59,839 nt of DNA, taken from assembly GCA_002426755.1 (NCBI GenBank), contig DINI01000006.1, positions 246,318 to 306,156 of the forward strand, in the 5' to 3' direction. The stretch is from Flavobacteriaceae bacterium UBA5544 (lineage in GTDB: Bacteria > Bacteroidota > Bacteroidia > Flavobacteriales > Flavobacteriaceae). The translations under genes were made by a program, and so were the position numbers. The notes beneath the pieces were generated by a model. The model did not search any database. It was given only the letters and a program-made list of their open reading frames with translations, and had not been told where the DNA came from. Shown piece by piece: positions 20,144 to 29,575 of this stretch (positions are counted from its first letter, which is position 1; every line of letters starts with the position of its first letter).

Positions 20144-21079
20144 ATGAAAAACATATATTTTACACTAGCCTTTGCACTTATGATTTTATGGAGTGCCAAT
20201 GCACAACAAGAACCACAGTACACCCAATACATGTATAATATGAATGTCATCAATCCAGCATATGCGGGCTCAAAAGATAATTTCTCTCTTGGACTATTGT
20301 ACCGTTCCCAATGGCTGAACTTGGATGGCGCACCAAAGACCGCAACATTTTCGGCTCACAGCCCTGTTGGCAAAAATGTTGGTTTGGGCTTTTCGGTAGT
20401 CTCTGATAAAATTGGCCCAGTGGAAGAAAACAATGTGAATGCCGATTTCTCCTATACCGTGAATTTAGGCGGTAATCACCGTTTGGCCTTTGGTTTGAAA
20501 GCGGGAGCTACATTCCAGAAAATAGGACTGTTCAGCGATATCGGAAATGGCTATGTTACCGACCCGAATGACGAAGCATTTAGTGAAAATGCCAACAATA
20601 CACACCTGAACATTGGCTCTGGATTGTTTTATTACACAGACAACTATTACGTATCGCTTGCAGTTCCAAATATGATCAAAAACACCTATCTCGACCTCAC
20701 AGATAATGGACAGGAATATAAATACGGCTCTGATGTATTACATTACTTTCTTTCGGCAGGTTATGTGTTCAATCTTTCGGAAAAAACCAAATTCAAACCA
20801 TCCTTCCTTTTGAAGTCGGCTTTTGATGCCCCAACCTCATTGGACGTATCCGCAAATTTTCTGTTCTTTGATCGCTTTGAGCTGGGAGCGACCTATCGTT
20901 TGGATGATTCGGTCGGGGCGATGGCCAATTTTGCTGTAACACCGGAATTACGAATTGGTTATGCCTATGATTATGTAACATCTGCACTGAATGCCTCCAC
21001 ATCAGGATCGCATGAAGTCATGATATTGTTCGATTTGAGCTATTTCAAAAAAGTATCTATTTCACCAAGATTTTTCTAA
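20144..21079 (+). CDS. PorP/SprF-family type IX secretion membrane protein
   Basis: A 311-residue outer-membrane beta-barrel protein of the PorP/SprF family. The signal peptide ends at residue 20 (ALMILWSANAQ), and the mature protein opens with the family hallmark QYTQYMYNMNVINPAYAGS. Glycine/aromatic alternating strands run to the C-terminal FF. Known members (SprF) are needed to secrete or attach partner proteins carrying type B sorting domains. Here type B proteins lie on both sides (12737-20068 and 23101-26961), so the locus is a substrate-plus-partner cluster. Confidence 0.93.
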   Translation: MKNIYFTLAFALMILWSANAQQEPQYTQYMYNMNVINPAYAGSKDNFSLGLLYRSQWLNLDGAPKTATFSAHSPVGKNVGLGFSVVSDKIGPVEENNVNADFSYTVNLGGNHRLAFGLKAGATFQKIGLFSDIGNGYVTDPNDEAFSENANNTHLNIGSGLFYYTDNYYVSLAVPNMIKNTYLDLTDNGQEYKYGSDVLHYFLSAGYVFNLSEKTKFKPSFLLKSAFDAPTSLDVSANFLFFDRFELGATYRLDDSVGAMANFAVTPELRIGYAYDYVTSALNASTSGSHEVMILFDLSYFKKVSISPRFF

Positions 21080-21096
21080 CTAAAAAGCGTTTAAAA

Positions 21097-22968
21097 ATGA
21101 AAAAAATATACAGTCTTTTATGCTTTGTCTTCATTATGACAGCGAGCTTCGGACAAAACAAACAATCGGAAAAAGCAGATAAACTTTATGACGCTTATCA
21201 ATATGTCGATGCCATCGATGCGTATTTGAAGCTTGTAAACAACAAACAGGCAGACAACCATGTTTACAAACGATTGGCAGACAGTTATTACAATGTTTTC
21301 AATATTGAGGAGGCTTCAAAATGGTATGCCAAGGCAACGGAATCTAAGCAAGATGCAGAAACATATTACCGTTATGCACAAGTCTTAAAATCGCAAGGAA
21401 ATTATGAGGCGGCCAACAAACAGATGGATGTGTTTTCAAAGATGATGCCAAATGACCAACGCAGCAAAGCCCATATGGCCAATCCAAATTACATTCCTCA
21501 ATTGGCTGACAAGTCAAAATTGTTCGACGTTAAGGAAACCTCTATAAATGATGTAAAACAAAGTGATTTTGGTGCCATTTTATCGAATGATAATATCTTG
21601 TATTTTGTAAGCACAAGGGATACAGGCAAAAAAGAAGATCGCTGGACCAATCAGCCTTATTTGGATATTTATCAATCAGTCCGAAATGTTGACGGCAATT
21701 TGTCCGAACCAGAACCGGTGAACGGATTGAACACACCGTACCACGATGGTCCATTGACTTTGAGTGCCGATGGAACCACCATGATATTTTCCCGTGACGG
21801 TCATAGTGAAAGCAGCTATAAAAAAATAAAAAACAACAAGATTAAATTGGCCCAACAAGGTTTGTACAAAGCAACATTGGTTGATGGAAAATGGGGAAAC
21901 ATTCAAGCATTGCCGTTCAATAGCAAAGATTACTCTGTGACACACCCAAGTTTGAGCACGGACGGTAAAACACTTTATTTTGCCTCCAATATGCCAGGCG
22001 GATTAGGAGATGTGGATATCTGGAAAGTAAGCATCAATGGCTCCAGCTATGGAACACCAGAGAACTTGGGCCCTAATGTGAATACAGCAGGGAAAGAAGG
22101 TTTTCCTTTTATCAGTGACAACCACATCCTTTATTTTTCAACCAGTGGAAGACAAGGTTTGGGTGGTTTTGATATTTTCAAGATTGATCTAAACAAAAAT
22201 GAAGAGGCCGTAAACTTGGGAAAGGATATAAATACTAAAAGAGACGATTTCTCTTTTAGTATAAACACTTCTAAAAAAATCGGCTACTTTTCGTCTAACA
22301 GGTCAGGTGCAGACAATATTTATATGGCAATCCCTATTTGCCAATACGAAGTAATTGCATTGGTAAAAGACAAAAAAACGAACGCTTCCATTTCTGGAGC
22401 CAATGTTTCGATCACCGATGACAAGAGCAATCCAATATCCAGACAAACCACTTCAACAACTGGCCAAACAAGTTTCAATGTGAATTGTGAAACTACCTAT
22501 GTTCTAAATGTTTCAAAAGAAGGTTATGAAACGACCTCACTCCCTGTAACGGCTTCCAATGGCGAAAATGTTACAGTAGATGTGTCATTGGCCCCTATCA
22601 ATGAAATGATTACTGAAACGGAAGTTAAACTGAAAAACATCTATTTCGAATTCAATAAAAGCAACATCACTCAACAAGGTGCCCTTGAATTGGACAAGCT
22701 TGTGACCATCATGAAAGAATATCCAGACATGGTCATTTTGGTAAAATCACATACGGATTCAAAAGGCAGTGCCGAATACAACCTGAAATTATCTGAGCAA
22801 CGTGCACAGTCCACAATGCAATATGTGATCTCAAAGGGAATCGACAAAGATCGATTGTCGGCTAAAGGCTTGGGCAGCAGTGAGCCAAAAATAGACTGTA
22901 AATCGAATTGTACAGAAGAAGAAGACGCCCAAAACAGACGTTCCGAGTTTCTGATTGTTAAAAAATAA
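21097..22968 (+). CDS. OmpA-family protein with TPR, PD40 repeats and peptidoglycan-binding domain
   Basis: A 623-residue cell-envelope protein that probably links the T9SS partner proteins to peptidoglycan. It has a signal peptide (1-20), TPR-like repeats (about 22-110), beta-propeller WD40-like/PD40 repeats (about 150-410; THPSLSTDGKTLYFASN), a carboxypeptidase-regulatory-like domain (about 425-505) and a C-terminal OmpA domain (about 515-623) with FEFNKSNI, SHTDSKGS and LSEQRAQS motifs. It starts 17 bp after porP/sprF, so they are co-transcribed. The porP/sprF-OmpA pairing is common in Flavobacteriia. Confidence 0.92.
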   Translation: MKKIYSLLCFVFIMTASFGQNKQSEKADKLYDAYQYVDAIDAYLKLVNNKQADNHVYKRLADSYYNVFNIEEASKWYAKATESKQDAETYYRYAQVLKSQGNYEAANKQMDVFSKMMPNDQRSKAHMANPNYIPQLADKSKLFDVKETSINDVKQSDFGAILSNDNILYFVSTRDTGKKEDRWTNQPYLDIYQSVRNVDGNLSEPEPVNGLNTPYHDGPLTLSADGTTMIFSRDGHSESSYKKIKNNKIKLAQQGLYKATLVDGKWGNIQALPFNSKDYSVTHPSLSTDGKTLYFASNMPGGLGDVDIWKVSINGSSYGTPENLGPNVNTAGKEGFPFISDNHILYFSTSGRQGLGGFDIFKIDLNKNEEAVNLGKDINTKRDDFSFSINTSKKIGYFSSNRSGADNIYMAIPICQYEVIALVKDKKTNASISGANVSITDDKSNPISRQTTSTTGQTSFNVNCETTYVLNVSKEGYETTSLPVTASNGENVTVDVSLAPINEMITETEVKLKNIYFEFNKSNITQQGALELDKLVTIMKEYPDMVILVKSHTDSKGSAEYNLKLSEQRAQSTMQYVISKGIDKDRLSAKGLGSSEPKIDCKSNCTEEEDAQNRRSEFLIVKK

Positions 22969-23100
22969 CACATTTTTTATTAACTTTATAGGTAATCAAA
23001 ACTACAAGACCTAATGTATCATAACGAAGAATGATGCATTGGTCCCATTGCAATATTCAATAGGATAGCCTTAATAGTTCATAACTAAGAAAAGATTCCA

Positions 23101-26100
23101 ATGAATAAATATTTAATTTTAGGATTATTTGTAGCGCTATTTTCTACAGCACAAGCACAAGAACCCAACGATTGCGTGAATGCCATTACAGTTTGTGGCA
23201 ATGGTACTTTTTCATCCAACGCTACAGGTATAGGAAACGTTCAAGAAGTGTCAGGATGTGGAGGCTTTGAACATAATTCTTTGTGGTTAAAAGTGAATAT
23301 TGTTCAATCAGGAACCTTGGGATTTGACTTAATTCCTGATGATCCAGACATTTTAGTAGATTATGATTTTTGGGTATATGGCCCAAATCGTGTTTGTTCC
23401 AATTTAGGAAGCCCTATTCGCTGCGCCACAACAAATCCTGATGAAGCAGGTTTGACGAGCAACCACACTGGAATAAATGGCAGCACTACATTGACGCAAA
23501 CAGGCCCTGGAGCTAATGGGAATGGTTATGTTTATTGGTTAACCGTAACGGCAGGACAAACTTATTATATTGCAATTGATAGACCTGTCGGGGAGGGTGG
23601 TTTTGAAATACAGTGGACCGGAACAGCCACTGCTGGTGCCGGCGCTTTTCCCGCACCTCCCGTCGCCAATGACATCGATGACGTAAAACAATGCAGTAGC
23701 AATCCGAATGTAGCTATCTTCGATTTAAACAGTTTAAAGAGCAGTATCAATTCGGATGTAACCAATACCATTGATTTTTATGCAAGTTTGGCAGACGCTA
23801 CGGATGGCATTAATCCATTGCCAGGAATTTATGCCAATGTATCAAACCCACAGCTCATTTATGCAAAAGTCAAATCAGGCGGTACGGATTGTTATTCTTT
23901 GATCGATTTCAATTTGATAGTGACTTCTATACCAGATGCCACAGTTTCGGCTTCAAGTACTTCCATTTGTGAAGGTGAAACCGTCATATTTACGATCACA
24001 GGTACACCTTATGCAACAGTTCATTACAATTTGGACGGTGGCACCACACAAGATATACTGTTAGATGCTACAGGTACGGTCGATTTACCTCAAACACCTT
24101 CTTCTGATATCACCATTAATGTCATTGATGCTCAAATTATAAATGGCACCACAATTGTGTGCTCACAAGCTGTCGGAGAAACTATTACAGTAACTGTCAC
24201 TCCATCCGTTACACCAACATTTACCCAAGTGCCAGCTATATGTAGCGGTGAAACACTAGCATCTTTACCGACAACATCAGATAATGGTGTCATAGGAACT
24301 TGGAGTCCAGCACTTGATAATACTACCACTACGACTTATACCTTTACCCCAAATACAGGTCAATGCGCAACAACCCAGACGATGGAAATTGTTGTCAATT
24401 CATCGGTAACACCAACATTTACCCAGGTAGCTCCAATATGCAGTGGTGAGAATTTATCTCCTTTGCCTACAACATCCGACAATGGAGTGATTGGCACATG
24501 GAGTCCAGCAATTGACAATACAACGACCACAACCTACACTTTTAGTCCCGATGCAGGTCAATGTGCAGCCACAGTAACCATGGAAATTATTGTTAATCCA
24601 TCGACACCACCAGCTTTTACTCAAGTAGCACCTATATGTAGTGGCGCGACCTTATCGCCTCTGCCAACGACCTCCAACAATGGTATTACGGGAACATGGA
24701 GTCCTGCAATCGATAATACAACTACCACGACTTATACCTTTACGCCGAATCCTGGACAATGTGCAAGCATTATAACCATGGAAATTGTCGTCAATCCATC
24801 AATAACACCAACCTTTACCCAAGTATCTCCCATTTGCAGCGGCGAGGCCTTATCGCCTTTACCAACGACCTCCAATAATGGCATTTCTGGAATTTGGAGT
24901 CCTGCAATCAATAATACAACCACAACCACATACACGTTTATTCCAGACTCGTCTGGGCCATGTGCTACCACACAAACGATGGAAATTGTGGTCAATCCAT
25001 CAACAACACCAACCTTTACTCAAGTAAACCCGATTTGTAGCGGTGAAACATTATCCGCTTTGCCAACAACATCCAACAATGGTATTACCGGAACTTGGAG
25101 CCCAGCAATCAACAATACGGCGACAACAACCTATACTTTTACCCCAGATGCCGGACAATGTGCGAGCACCCAAACCATGCAGATTATCGTAAATCCAATT
25201 GTGACACCAATATTTGCACAGGTTGCCCCCATTTGTAGCGGAGAAACGTTATCAGCTCTGCCTACAACTTCTGACAATGGAATCAACGGAATTTGGAGTC
25301 CAGCAATCAACAATACAGCCACAACGACCTATACCTTTACCCCTAATTCTGGGCAATGCGCAACGACTCAAACGATGCAAATCAGTGTTAATCCATCCGT
25401 TACACCTACGTTCACTCAAGTAGCATCCATTTGTAGTGGTGAAAATTTAACCGCTTTACCAACGACTTCCAACAACGGTATAAACGGTACATGGAGTCCA
25501 GCAATCAACAATACGGCCACCACGACTTATACATTTACGCCTTCACCTGGACAATGTGCAAGCTCCCAGACGATGGAAATAGTCGTCAATCCAATGCCAA
25601 CTATTGCATCCAACCAATTAACAGCTTGCAGTACTTCAGGAAATGGGTTGTATGCCTTTGATTTGATTTCTGAAATACCATCCATTTTGGGAACAACTCA
25701 AGCACCGTCAAACTATAGTGTTAGGTTTTATATGGATGCTGCCATAACCAATGAAATTACAACAAATCCATATACCAATACTACAGCTTACAATCAAACA
25801 ATTTATGTGACAGTTACAAATAATTCCACACTTTGTTCTCAAACATTCCCATATAATCTGACTGTTGAAGATGCCGCGACGGCCACCATGCCAATTCCTG
25901 TAACTGCCTGTGATTATGATGGAAATAACGACGGTTTTTACACCTTCGATCTAACAGCCCTCAATGCCGAAGTCTTAAATGGTCAAAATCCAAATGCTTA
26001 TGCAGTAAGTTATTATTTAACAAGCCAAGATGCACAAAACGGAATGAATGCCTTAGACAATCCTGAAACGTTTATCAATTCCACTGCCTACAATCAAACA

Positions 26101-26961
26101 ATCTATATTCGTGTAGCCAATAGCAATGTTCCTAACAGCTGTTTTGCTACAACGACTTTCAATTATACTGTTAGCCCAATTTTAAAGCCAATTATTAGCT
26201 CCATTGATGGGATCAATACCATTTGCGTAGATTTTGAAACGGGTGAGGTACAAAATCAAGTGATTTTAATTAGTGATTTACAAGGTCCAAATTATGATTA
26301 TGTATGGTATCTTGATGGTGTTGAAATTGTAGGCGCCATACAAGACACCTATGTTGTAGATACAGCTTCTCCGGGTCTATATACCGTTTCGGTGACCGAA
26401 ATACAATCCGTTGCGAACTGTACGTCTGAAATCAGCGAACCTTTTGAAGTTGTCCAATCTGGACAGGCCGTTTTTGTCAGTGTTTCTCAAACAGAATCAT
26501 TTGACCCTAATCCGACGATTGTTGTTAATGTGGATGGTTATGGAGATTATTGGTTTCAATTGGACAATGGTCCAATTTTAGACAATGGAGGCGTTTTCAC
26601 TAACGTTAGTGGTGGGCTGCACACCGTGTATGTCTATGACCGAAAAACAGAAAACCCATCATGTGGTTATATTACAATTGAAGATATCAGAATCATAGAT
26701 TATCCAAAATTTATGACGCCAAATGACGACAATACCAACGATACCTGGAACATCTTCGCGTTGAGGGACCAGCCAAATGCCAAAATCAATATTTATGACC
26801 GTTACGGCAAAATATTGGCCTATATTAATCCTTCAGGTCCGGGGTGGGATGGGACCTACAATGGTTATAAACTTCCATCTAACGATTATTGGTTCGAATT
26901 GACCTATGAAGAATCGGGTGAGCCGAGACAATTCCGAGCGCATTTTACTTTAAAACGATAG
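23101..26961 (+). CDS. T9SS-secreted protein with seven 66-aa repeats and type B sorting domain
   Basis: A 1286-residue exported protein. The signal peptide ends at residue 20 (ALFSTAQAQ), followed by a Cys-containing N-terminal domain (about 21-190, DCVNAITVCGNGTFSSNATG), beta-sandwich regions, and seven tandem repeats at residues 371-833. Each repeat has an ICSGE...LPTTS turn and a TYTFTP strand near its end. Two more Ig-like domains follow. The C-terminus (FMTPNDDNTNDTWNIFAL ... INIYDRYGKILAY) is a type B sorting domain. The gene lies 132 bp after the OmpA gene and belongs to the porP/sprF cluster. It is probably a filamentous adhesin; no catalytic motif is visible. Confidence 0.88.
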   Translation: MNKYLILGLFVALFSTAQAQEPNDCVNAITVCGNGTFSSNATGIGNVQEVSGCGGFEHNSLWLKVNIVQSGTLGFDLIPDDPDILVDYDFWVYGPNRVCSNLGSPIRCATTNPDEAGLTSNHTGINGSTTLTQTGPGANGNGYVYWLTVTAGQTYYIAIDRPVGEGGFEIQWTGTATAGAGAFPAPPVANDIDDVKQCSSNPNVAIFDLNSLKSSINSDVTNTIDFYASLADATDGINPLPGIYANVSNPQLIYAKVKSGGTDCYSLIDFNLIVTSIPDATVSASSTSICEGETVIFTITGTPYATVHYNLDGGTTQDILLDATGTVDLPQTPSSDITINVIDAQIINGTTIVCSQAVGETITVTVTPSVTPTFTQVPAICSGETLASLPTTSDNGVIGTWSPALDNTTTTTYTFTPNTGQCATTQTMEIVVNSSVTPTFTQVAPICSGENLSPLPTTSDNGVIGTWSPAIDNTTTTTYTFSPDAGQCAATVTMEIIVNPSTPPAFTQVAPICSGATLSPLPTTSNNGITGTWSPAIDNTTTTTYTFTPNPGQCASIITMEIVVNPSITPTFTQVSPICSGEALSPLPTTSNNGISGIWSPAINNTTTTTYTFIPDSSGPCATTQTMEIVVNPSTTPTFTQVNPICSGETLSALPTTSNNGITGTWSPAINNTATTTYTFTPDAGQCASTQTMQIIVNPIVTPIFAQVAPICSGETLSALPTTSDNGINGIWSPAINNTATTTYTFTPNSGQCATTQTMQISVNPSVTPTFTQVASICSGENLTALPTTSNNGINGTWSPAINNTATTTYTFTPSPGQCASSQTMEIVVNPMPTIASNQLTACSTSGNGLYAFDLISEIPSILGTTQAPSNYSVRFYMDAAITNEITTNPYTNTTAYNQTIYVTVTNNSTLCSQTFPYNLTVEDAATATMPIPVTACDYDGNNDGFYTFDLTALNAEVLNGQNPNAYAVSYYLTSQDAQNGMNALDNPETFINSTAYNQTIYIRVANSNVPNSCFATTTFNYTVSPILKPIISSIDGINTICVDFETGEVQNQVILISDLQGPNYDYVWYLDGVEIVGAIQDTYVVDTASPGLYTVSVTEIQSVANCTSEISEPFEVVQSGQAVFVSVSQTESFDPNPTIVVNVDGYGDYWFQLDNGPILDNGGVFTNVSGGLHTVYVYDRKTENPSCGYITIEDIRIIDYPKFMTPNDDNTNDTWNIFALRDQPNAKINIYDRYGKILAYINPSGPGWDGTYNGYKLPSNDYWFELTYEESGEPRQFRAHFTLKR
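24211..25599 (+). repeat. Seven tandem 198-bp coding repeats
   Basis: Seven in-frame units of 66 codons (the fourth has 67) lie end to end inside the type B T9SS protein. Every unit keeps P..TQV..ICSG, LPTTS.NG, WSPA..NT and a QC near the end. They differ mainly at synonymous positions and a few surface residues, which points to unit duplication followed by drift. They are protein repeats, not a CRISPR array. Confidence 0.93.
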
Positions 26962-26988
26962 CTATTTCATTCGTTATAAAATGACTTT

Positions 26989-27023
26989 AGATTTCATACA
27001 TTAAGTATGATTGTGTGAAATCT
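26989..27023 (+). terminator. Hairpin downstream of the repeat-protein gene
   Basis: Stem AGATTTCATACA / TGTGTGAAATCT (one wobble) with an 11-nt loop. No T-run follows, so it may stabilise the 3' end rather than terminate alone. Confidence 0.45.
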
Positions 27024-27070
27024 GAAGTCTTTCACAAAAACAATACGGCAATACTTAATTTTAGGGCATA

Positions 27071-27097
27071 AAAAAAGGGAGCATAAAACTCCCTTTT
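27071..27097. terminator. Bidirectional terminator before the element boundary
   Basis: AAAAGGGAG and CTCCCTTTT form a 9-bp stem with a 7-nt loop, flanked by A-runs and T-runs, so it can work on both strands. It lies 12 bp before the tRNA-derived attachment sequence. Confidence 0.75.
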
Positions 27098-27108
27098 AAC
27101 ATTTCCTG

Positions 27109-27130
27109 CGGTCTGGACGGGACTCGAACC
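27109..27130 (-). other. tRNA 3'-end fragment: probable ICE left attachment site (att)
   Basis: On the minus strand this reads as a tRNA 3' end: T-loop TTCGAGT, T-stem arm CCCGT, acceptor arm CCAGACC and discriminator G at 27109. TTCGAGTCCCGTCC and G73 are characteristic of tRNA-Asp. The 5' half is missing: the sequence beyond 27130 does not complete the T-stem and shows no anticodon or D arm. A 3' fragment like this is what tRNA-targeting tyrosine integrases leave at one end. The T9SS genes would therefore be host chromosome and everything to the right element DNA. The full tRNA should lie at the far end, outside the window. Confidence 0.6.
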
Positions 27131-27342
27131 TTGCTTGGCGAGCCCTGTCGCTGTGGCACTTCTGCCAAATATTTTTATCTATGTTGACGATTTGTGAACT
27201 AATTCTCGTGAGTTGTAGTTCAATTTGATTCGTCTGATGCAAAAATAATAATTCTTTTCAATTAACAACATTTATTACCAATAAATATTAAACTAATATA
27301 TTACCAATGAATTGAAAATAAAAATTTAACTAAGGGGGTTTA
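27131..27342. other. Non-coding left end of the ICE
   Basis: No gene is visible between the attachment fragment and the first leader. The sequence next to the junction (about 27131-27175) is GC-richer than what follows and could contain integrase arm-binding sites, but I cannot identify them. Confidence 0.4.
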
Positions 27343-27513
27343 TTATCATACAATATGACCGCAATTTAAACTCGTAAAATACTTCCATCAAAAGACTACG
27401 GCATAAAGCCAACGTCTCTTCCATCGCTTATTTATTCCGTTTCCTTTTGAGCCAAGATTTTATCTTCCGTTTGGTTTCTGCTCAAATATTGTTTAATCTA
27501 AAATTTGAGTATT
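27343..27513 (+). promoter_or_regulatory. Structured leader repeat A, copy 1 (before parB-like gene)
   Basis: About 170 bp directly upstream of the start codon, repeated before two other genes (29421-29575 and 32589-32760). Shared parts include AACTCGTAAAATAC, CATCAAAAGACTACGGCATA and TTATTCCGTTTCCTTTTGAG. TTGAGC (27447-27452) pairs with GCTCAA, and AAGAT/ATCTT forms an inner hairpin. A GGC-ATAAA-GCC hairpin lies about 40 bp earlier. It ends in an ATATTGTTTAA block just before the gene. The repeat could be a promoter, a 5' UTR RNA or a single-strand promoter. Confidence 0.7.
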
Positions 27514-29310
27514 ATGACAACAAAAGCGAGTACCACAAGAAAGAGCGGTAAAAAAATTACCACCGCCAAGAAAGAAGTCAAAGAAAAATTGACACAAAAA
27601 GCGATTGGGCTTCAGATTGAGAACCTATCAACTGCAAAGGTCATTCCCGACCCGATGCAACCCAGAAAGACTTTTAATGAAGCACATCTGCAACAGCTTT
27701 CCGAAAGCGTCAAAAAGCACGGTGTTCTACAGCCTATTACAGTCCGAAAATCTGGAAACGAATTTATCATCGTGATGGGCGAACGTAGGTATCGAGCAAG
27801 TAAGATGGCCGACAAGAAAACTATTCCGTGTATTGTCAGGGAATATAAGAACAACGATGTTCTTGAAATTCAAATCATCGAAAATCTGCAAAGGCAGGAT
27901 GTTGAACCTACCGAAGAAGCTGAGGCGATTGCTTACTTAAGCGAAAAATATGCGCCTACAGAAATTGCAAAGCGATTGGGAAGAACAGATAACTTTATCA
28001 GACAACGATTAAAGCTGGCTGGTTTAATTGAAGGTTTTAAGCATTTTGTTCGTAATGGCGAAATGACGATTTCGTTAGGTGTGGGTGTTGCACTTTTTGA
28101 ACCAGAAGAACAGCAGATGATGTTGGAAACGATGGGCGAAGATTTTAGTGCCCATCAGGTGAACAGGATGATTAAAGACCAGACCTATGATTTGGAAAAA
28201 GCATCTTTTGATGTAAATGATAAGAAATTGGTGCCAAAAGTAGGCTCTTGTATTGAATGTCCGTTTAACGCGGCAAATCAAGGTAATCTTTTCGGCGATG
28301 GCAAAATGGTTTGTACAAAATCAGCTTGTTATGAAACGAAGAAAAGCAAGTCGTTCTTGAATTTGATTGAAAAATCGAAACAAGAGAACATACTGTTAAT
28401 TCCTGAAATACGACAGTATTGGGCAGACGAGGAAAACAATCAGCTGATTATTTCACAATTGGAAAAGAACGGTTTGAAAGTCTATTTGCTGGATGATGTT
28501 GAAATCATAGAAAATCCGATAAAGCCAACAATTGAGGACATCAAGAAAGAATACCAACATTACGATTATTCCGAAGATGAATTTAAAGCTGAGCTGGATG
28601 AAGCCTTACAGCAATACGAAGAAGAATTGGAAAAATACAATTCCGCTAAAGAAAATGAATTTGTAAAAGGTATTGTGTTCCATCCTGAAACATACAGACA
28701 CAAAGAAGTCTTTATAAAGATTGTTGAACAGTCCAAAAATGAATCGACATCGTATTCAGCACCTTTGGAAAACAGAAAAATGGCAGATTGTTCCCCTGAA
28801 GAACAGATAATTAAAATCAACGAAAGGGAAATACGCAAGAAGCAAATAGAGAACAACAAGCAGTTTGAAGAAGTTGTTGAAATGATTAGAGACACCAAAT
28901 ACATTGATACGAAGAAAACACTTTCGGTGGATGAAATGGTAGCATTCTCATTGACGTTGTATGAAAACAATGTAGATTATGTTGGACGACAAAGATTCTT
29001 TTCAAATTTATTGGGCAATACATCCAAGATGACAGATGAAGAAATTGTTGAGAGTTTCAAAAAGAAGTTTAAAAAGGAAATCTTTCATAAGTTGATACGG
29101 TATATACTAACGAAGCAAGTGCATTTTGGCGAAAGCAATCACGTTAATAATCTGACTAACATTTCATTCTACAATGCGATGCAAGGTTATTACAAGTCCA
29201 AGATTGACGGCATCGAAAAAGAATATGCCGAAAAAAGAAACAAGCGTGAAGAACGTTTGAAAGAGCGAATAACAGTTCTTGAAAAGCAAATTCAAGGATT
29301 GAAAGAGTAG
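27514..29310 (+). CDS. ParB/RepB/Spo0J-family DNA-binding protein
   Basis: A 598-residue protein. The N-terminal ParB-like domain (about residues 35-125) has PDPMQPRKTF and the conserved GERRYRAS box, followed by IIENLQRQDVEPTEEA and a helix-turn-helix (EIAKRLGRTDNFIRQRLKL, about 148-168). A Cys motif (CIECPFN...C...C, about 243-272) may bind zinc, and the long charged C-terminal half is helical with a coiled-coil end. It is much larger than chromosomal ParB (about 300 aa) and resembles the ParB-like proteins of plasmid and ICE leading regions. I chose ATG 27514 over an upstream TTG because the leader repeat ends there, as it does before the other two genes. No ParA partner is nearby. Confidence 0.85.
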   Translation: MTTKASTTRKSGKKITTAKKEVKEKLTQKAIGLQIENLSTAKVIPDPMQPRKTFNEAHLQQLSESVKKHGVLQPITVRKSGNEFIIVMGERRYRASKMADKKTIPCIVREYKNNDVLEIQIIENLQRQDVEPTEEAEAIAYLSEKYAPTEIAKRLGRTDNFIRQRLKLAGLIEGFKHFVRNGEMTISLGVGVALFEPEEQQMMLETMGEDFSAHQVNRMIKDQTYDLEKASFDVNDKKLVPKVGSCIECPFNAANQGNLFGDGKMVCTKSACYETKKSKSFLNLIEKSKQENILLIPEIRQYWADEENNQLIISQLEKNGLKVYLLDDVEIIENPIKPTIEDIKKEYQHYDYSEDEFKAELDEALQQYEEELEKYNSAKENEFVKGIVFHPETYRHKEVFIKIVEQSKNESTSYSAPLENRKMADCSPEEQIIKINEREIRKKQIENNKQFEEVVEMIRDTKYIDTKKTLSVDEMVAFSLTLYENNVDYVGRQRFFSNLLGNTSKMTDEEIVESFKKKFKKEIFHKLIRYILTKQVHFGESNHVNNLTNISFYNAMQGYYKSKIDGIEKEYAEKRNKREERLKERITVLEKQIQGLKE

Positions 29311-29323
29311 CTTTTGTTGTTTG

Positions 29324-29363
29324 AAGAAGGATTGGCATTCGTGCTGGTCCTTCTTTTTTTTTT
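29324..29363 (+). terminator. Rho-independent terminator of the parB-like gene
   Basis: A long stem beginning AAGAAGGA and ending TCCTTCTT, with wobble pairs inside and a TTCG loop, is followed by a run of T. It isolates this gene from the next leader. Confidence 0.88.
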
Positions 29364-29420
29364 ATAATAGACACTTGGTTAAAATGGTCAAGGAATAGAG
29401 AGAATAATCAATCAATAGTA

Positions 29421-29575
29421 ACGCAAAGGTAAACTCGTAAAATACACCCATCAAAAGACTACGGCATAAAGCCACCGCTTCTTCCCTTACTTATTTATTC
29501 CGTTTCCTTTTGAGCTGAGATTTTAGCTTCCGTTTGGGTTAAGCTCAAATATTGTTTAATCTAAATTCAAAAGCT
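29421..29575 (+). promoter_or_regulatory. Structured leader repeat A, copy 2 (before DUF932 gene)
   Basis: Second copy of the leader at 27343-27513. The closing helix here is TTGAGCT / AGCTCAA, whereas copies 1 and 3 have TTGAGC / GCTCAA with a different seventh position on both sides. This paired change supports a real stem. The copy ends in ATATTGTTTAATCTAAA, shared with copy 1. Confidence 0.7.

Noticed and set aside
24211..25599. Regular direct repeats that might be taken for a CRISPR-like array
   Set aside because: The repeats are 198 bp, contiguous, in frame and encode a protein domain; there are no spacers.
27505..27513. TTG start for the ParB-like protein
   Set aside because: ATG 27514 follows the end of leader A, as in the other two leader-driven genes.
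29552..29575. TTG start for the DUF932 protein
   Set aside because: This TTG lies inside the conserved ATATTGTTTAA block of the leader; ATG 29576 is at the expected place.
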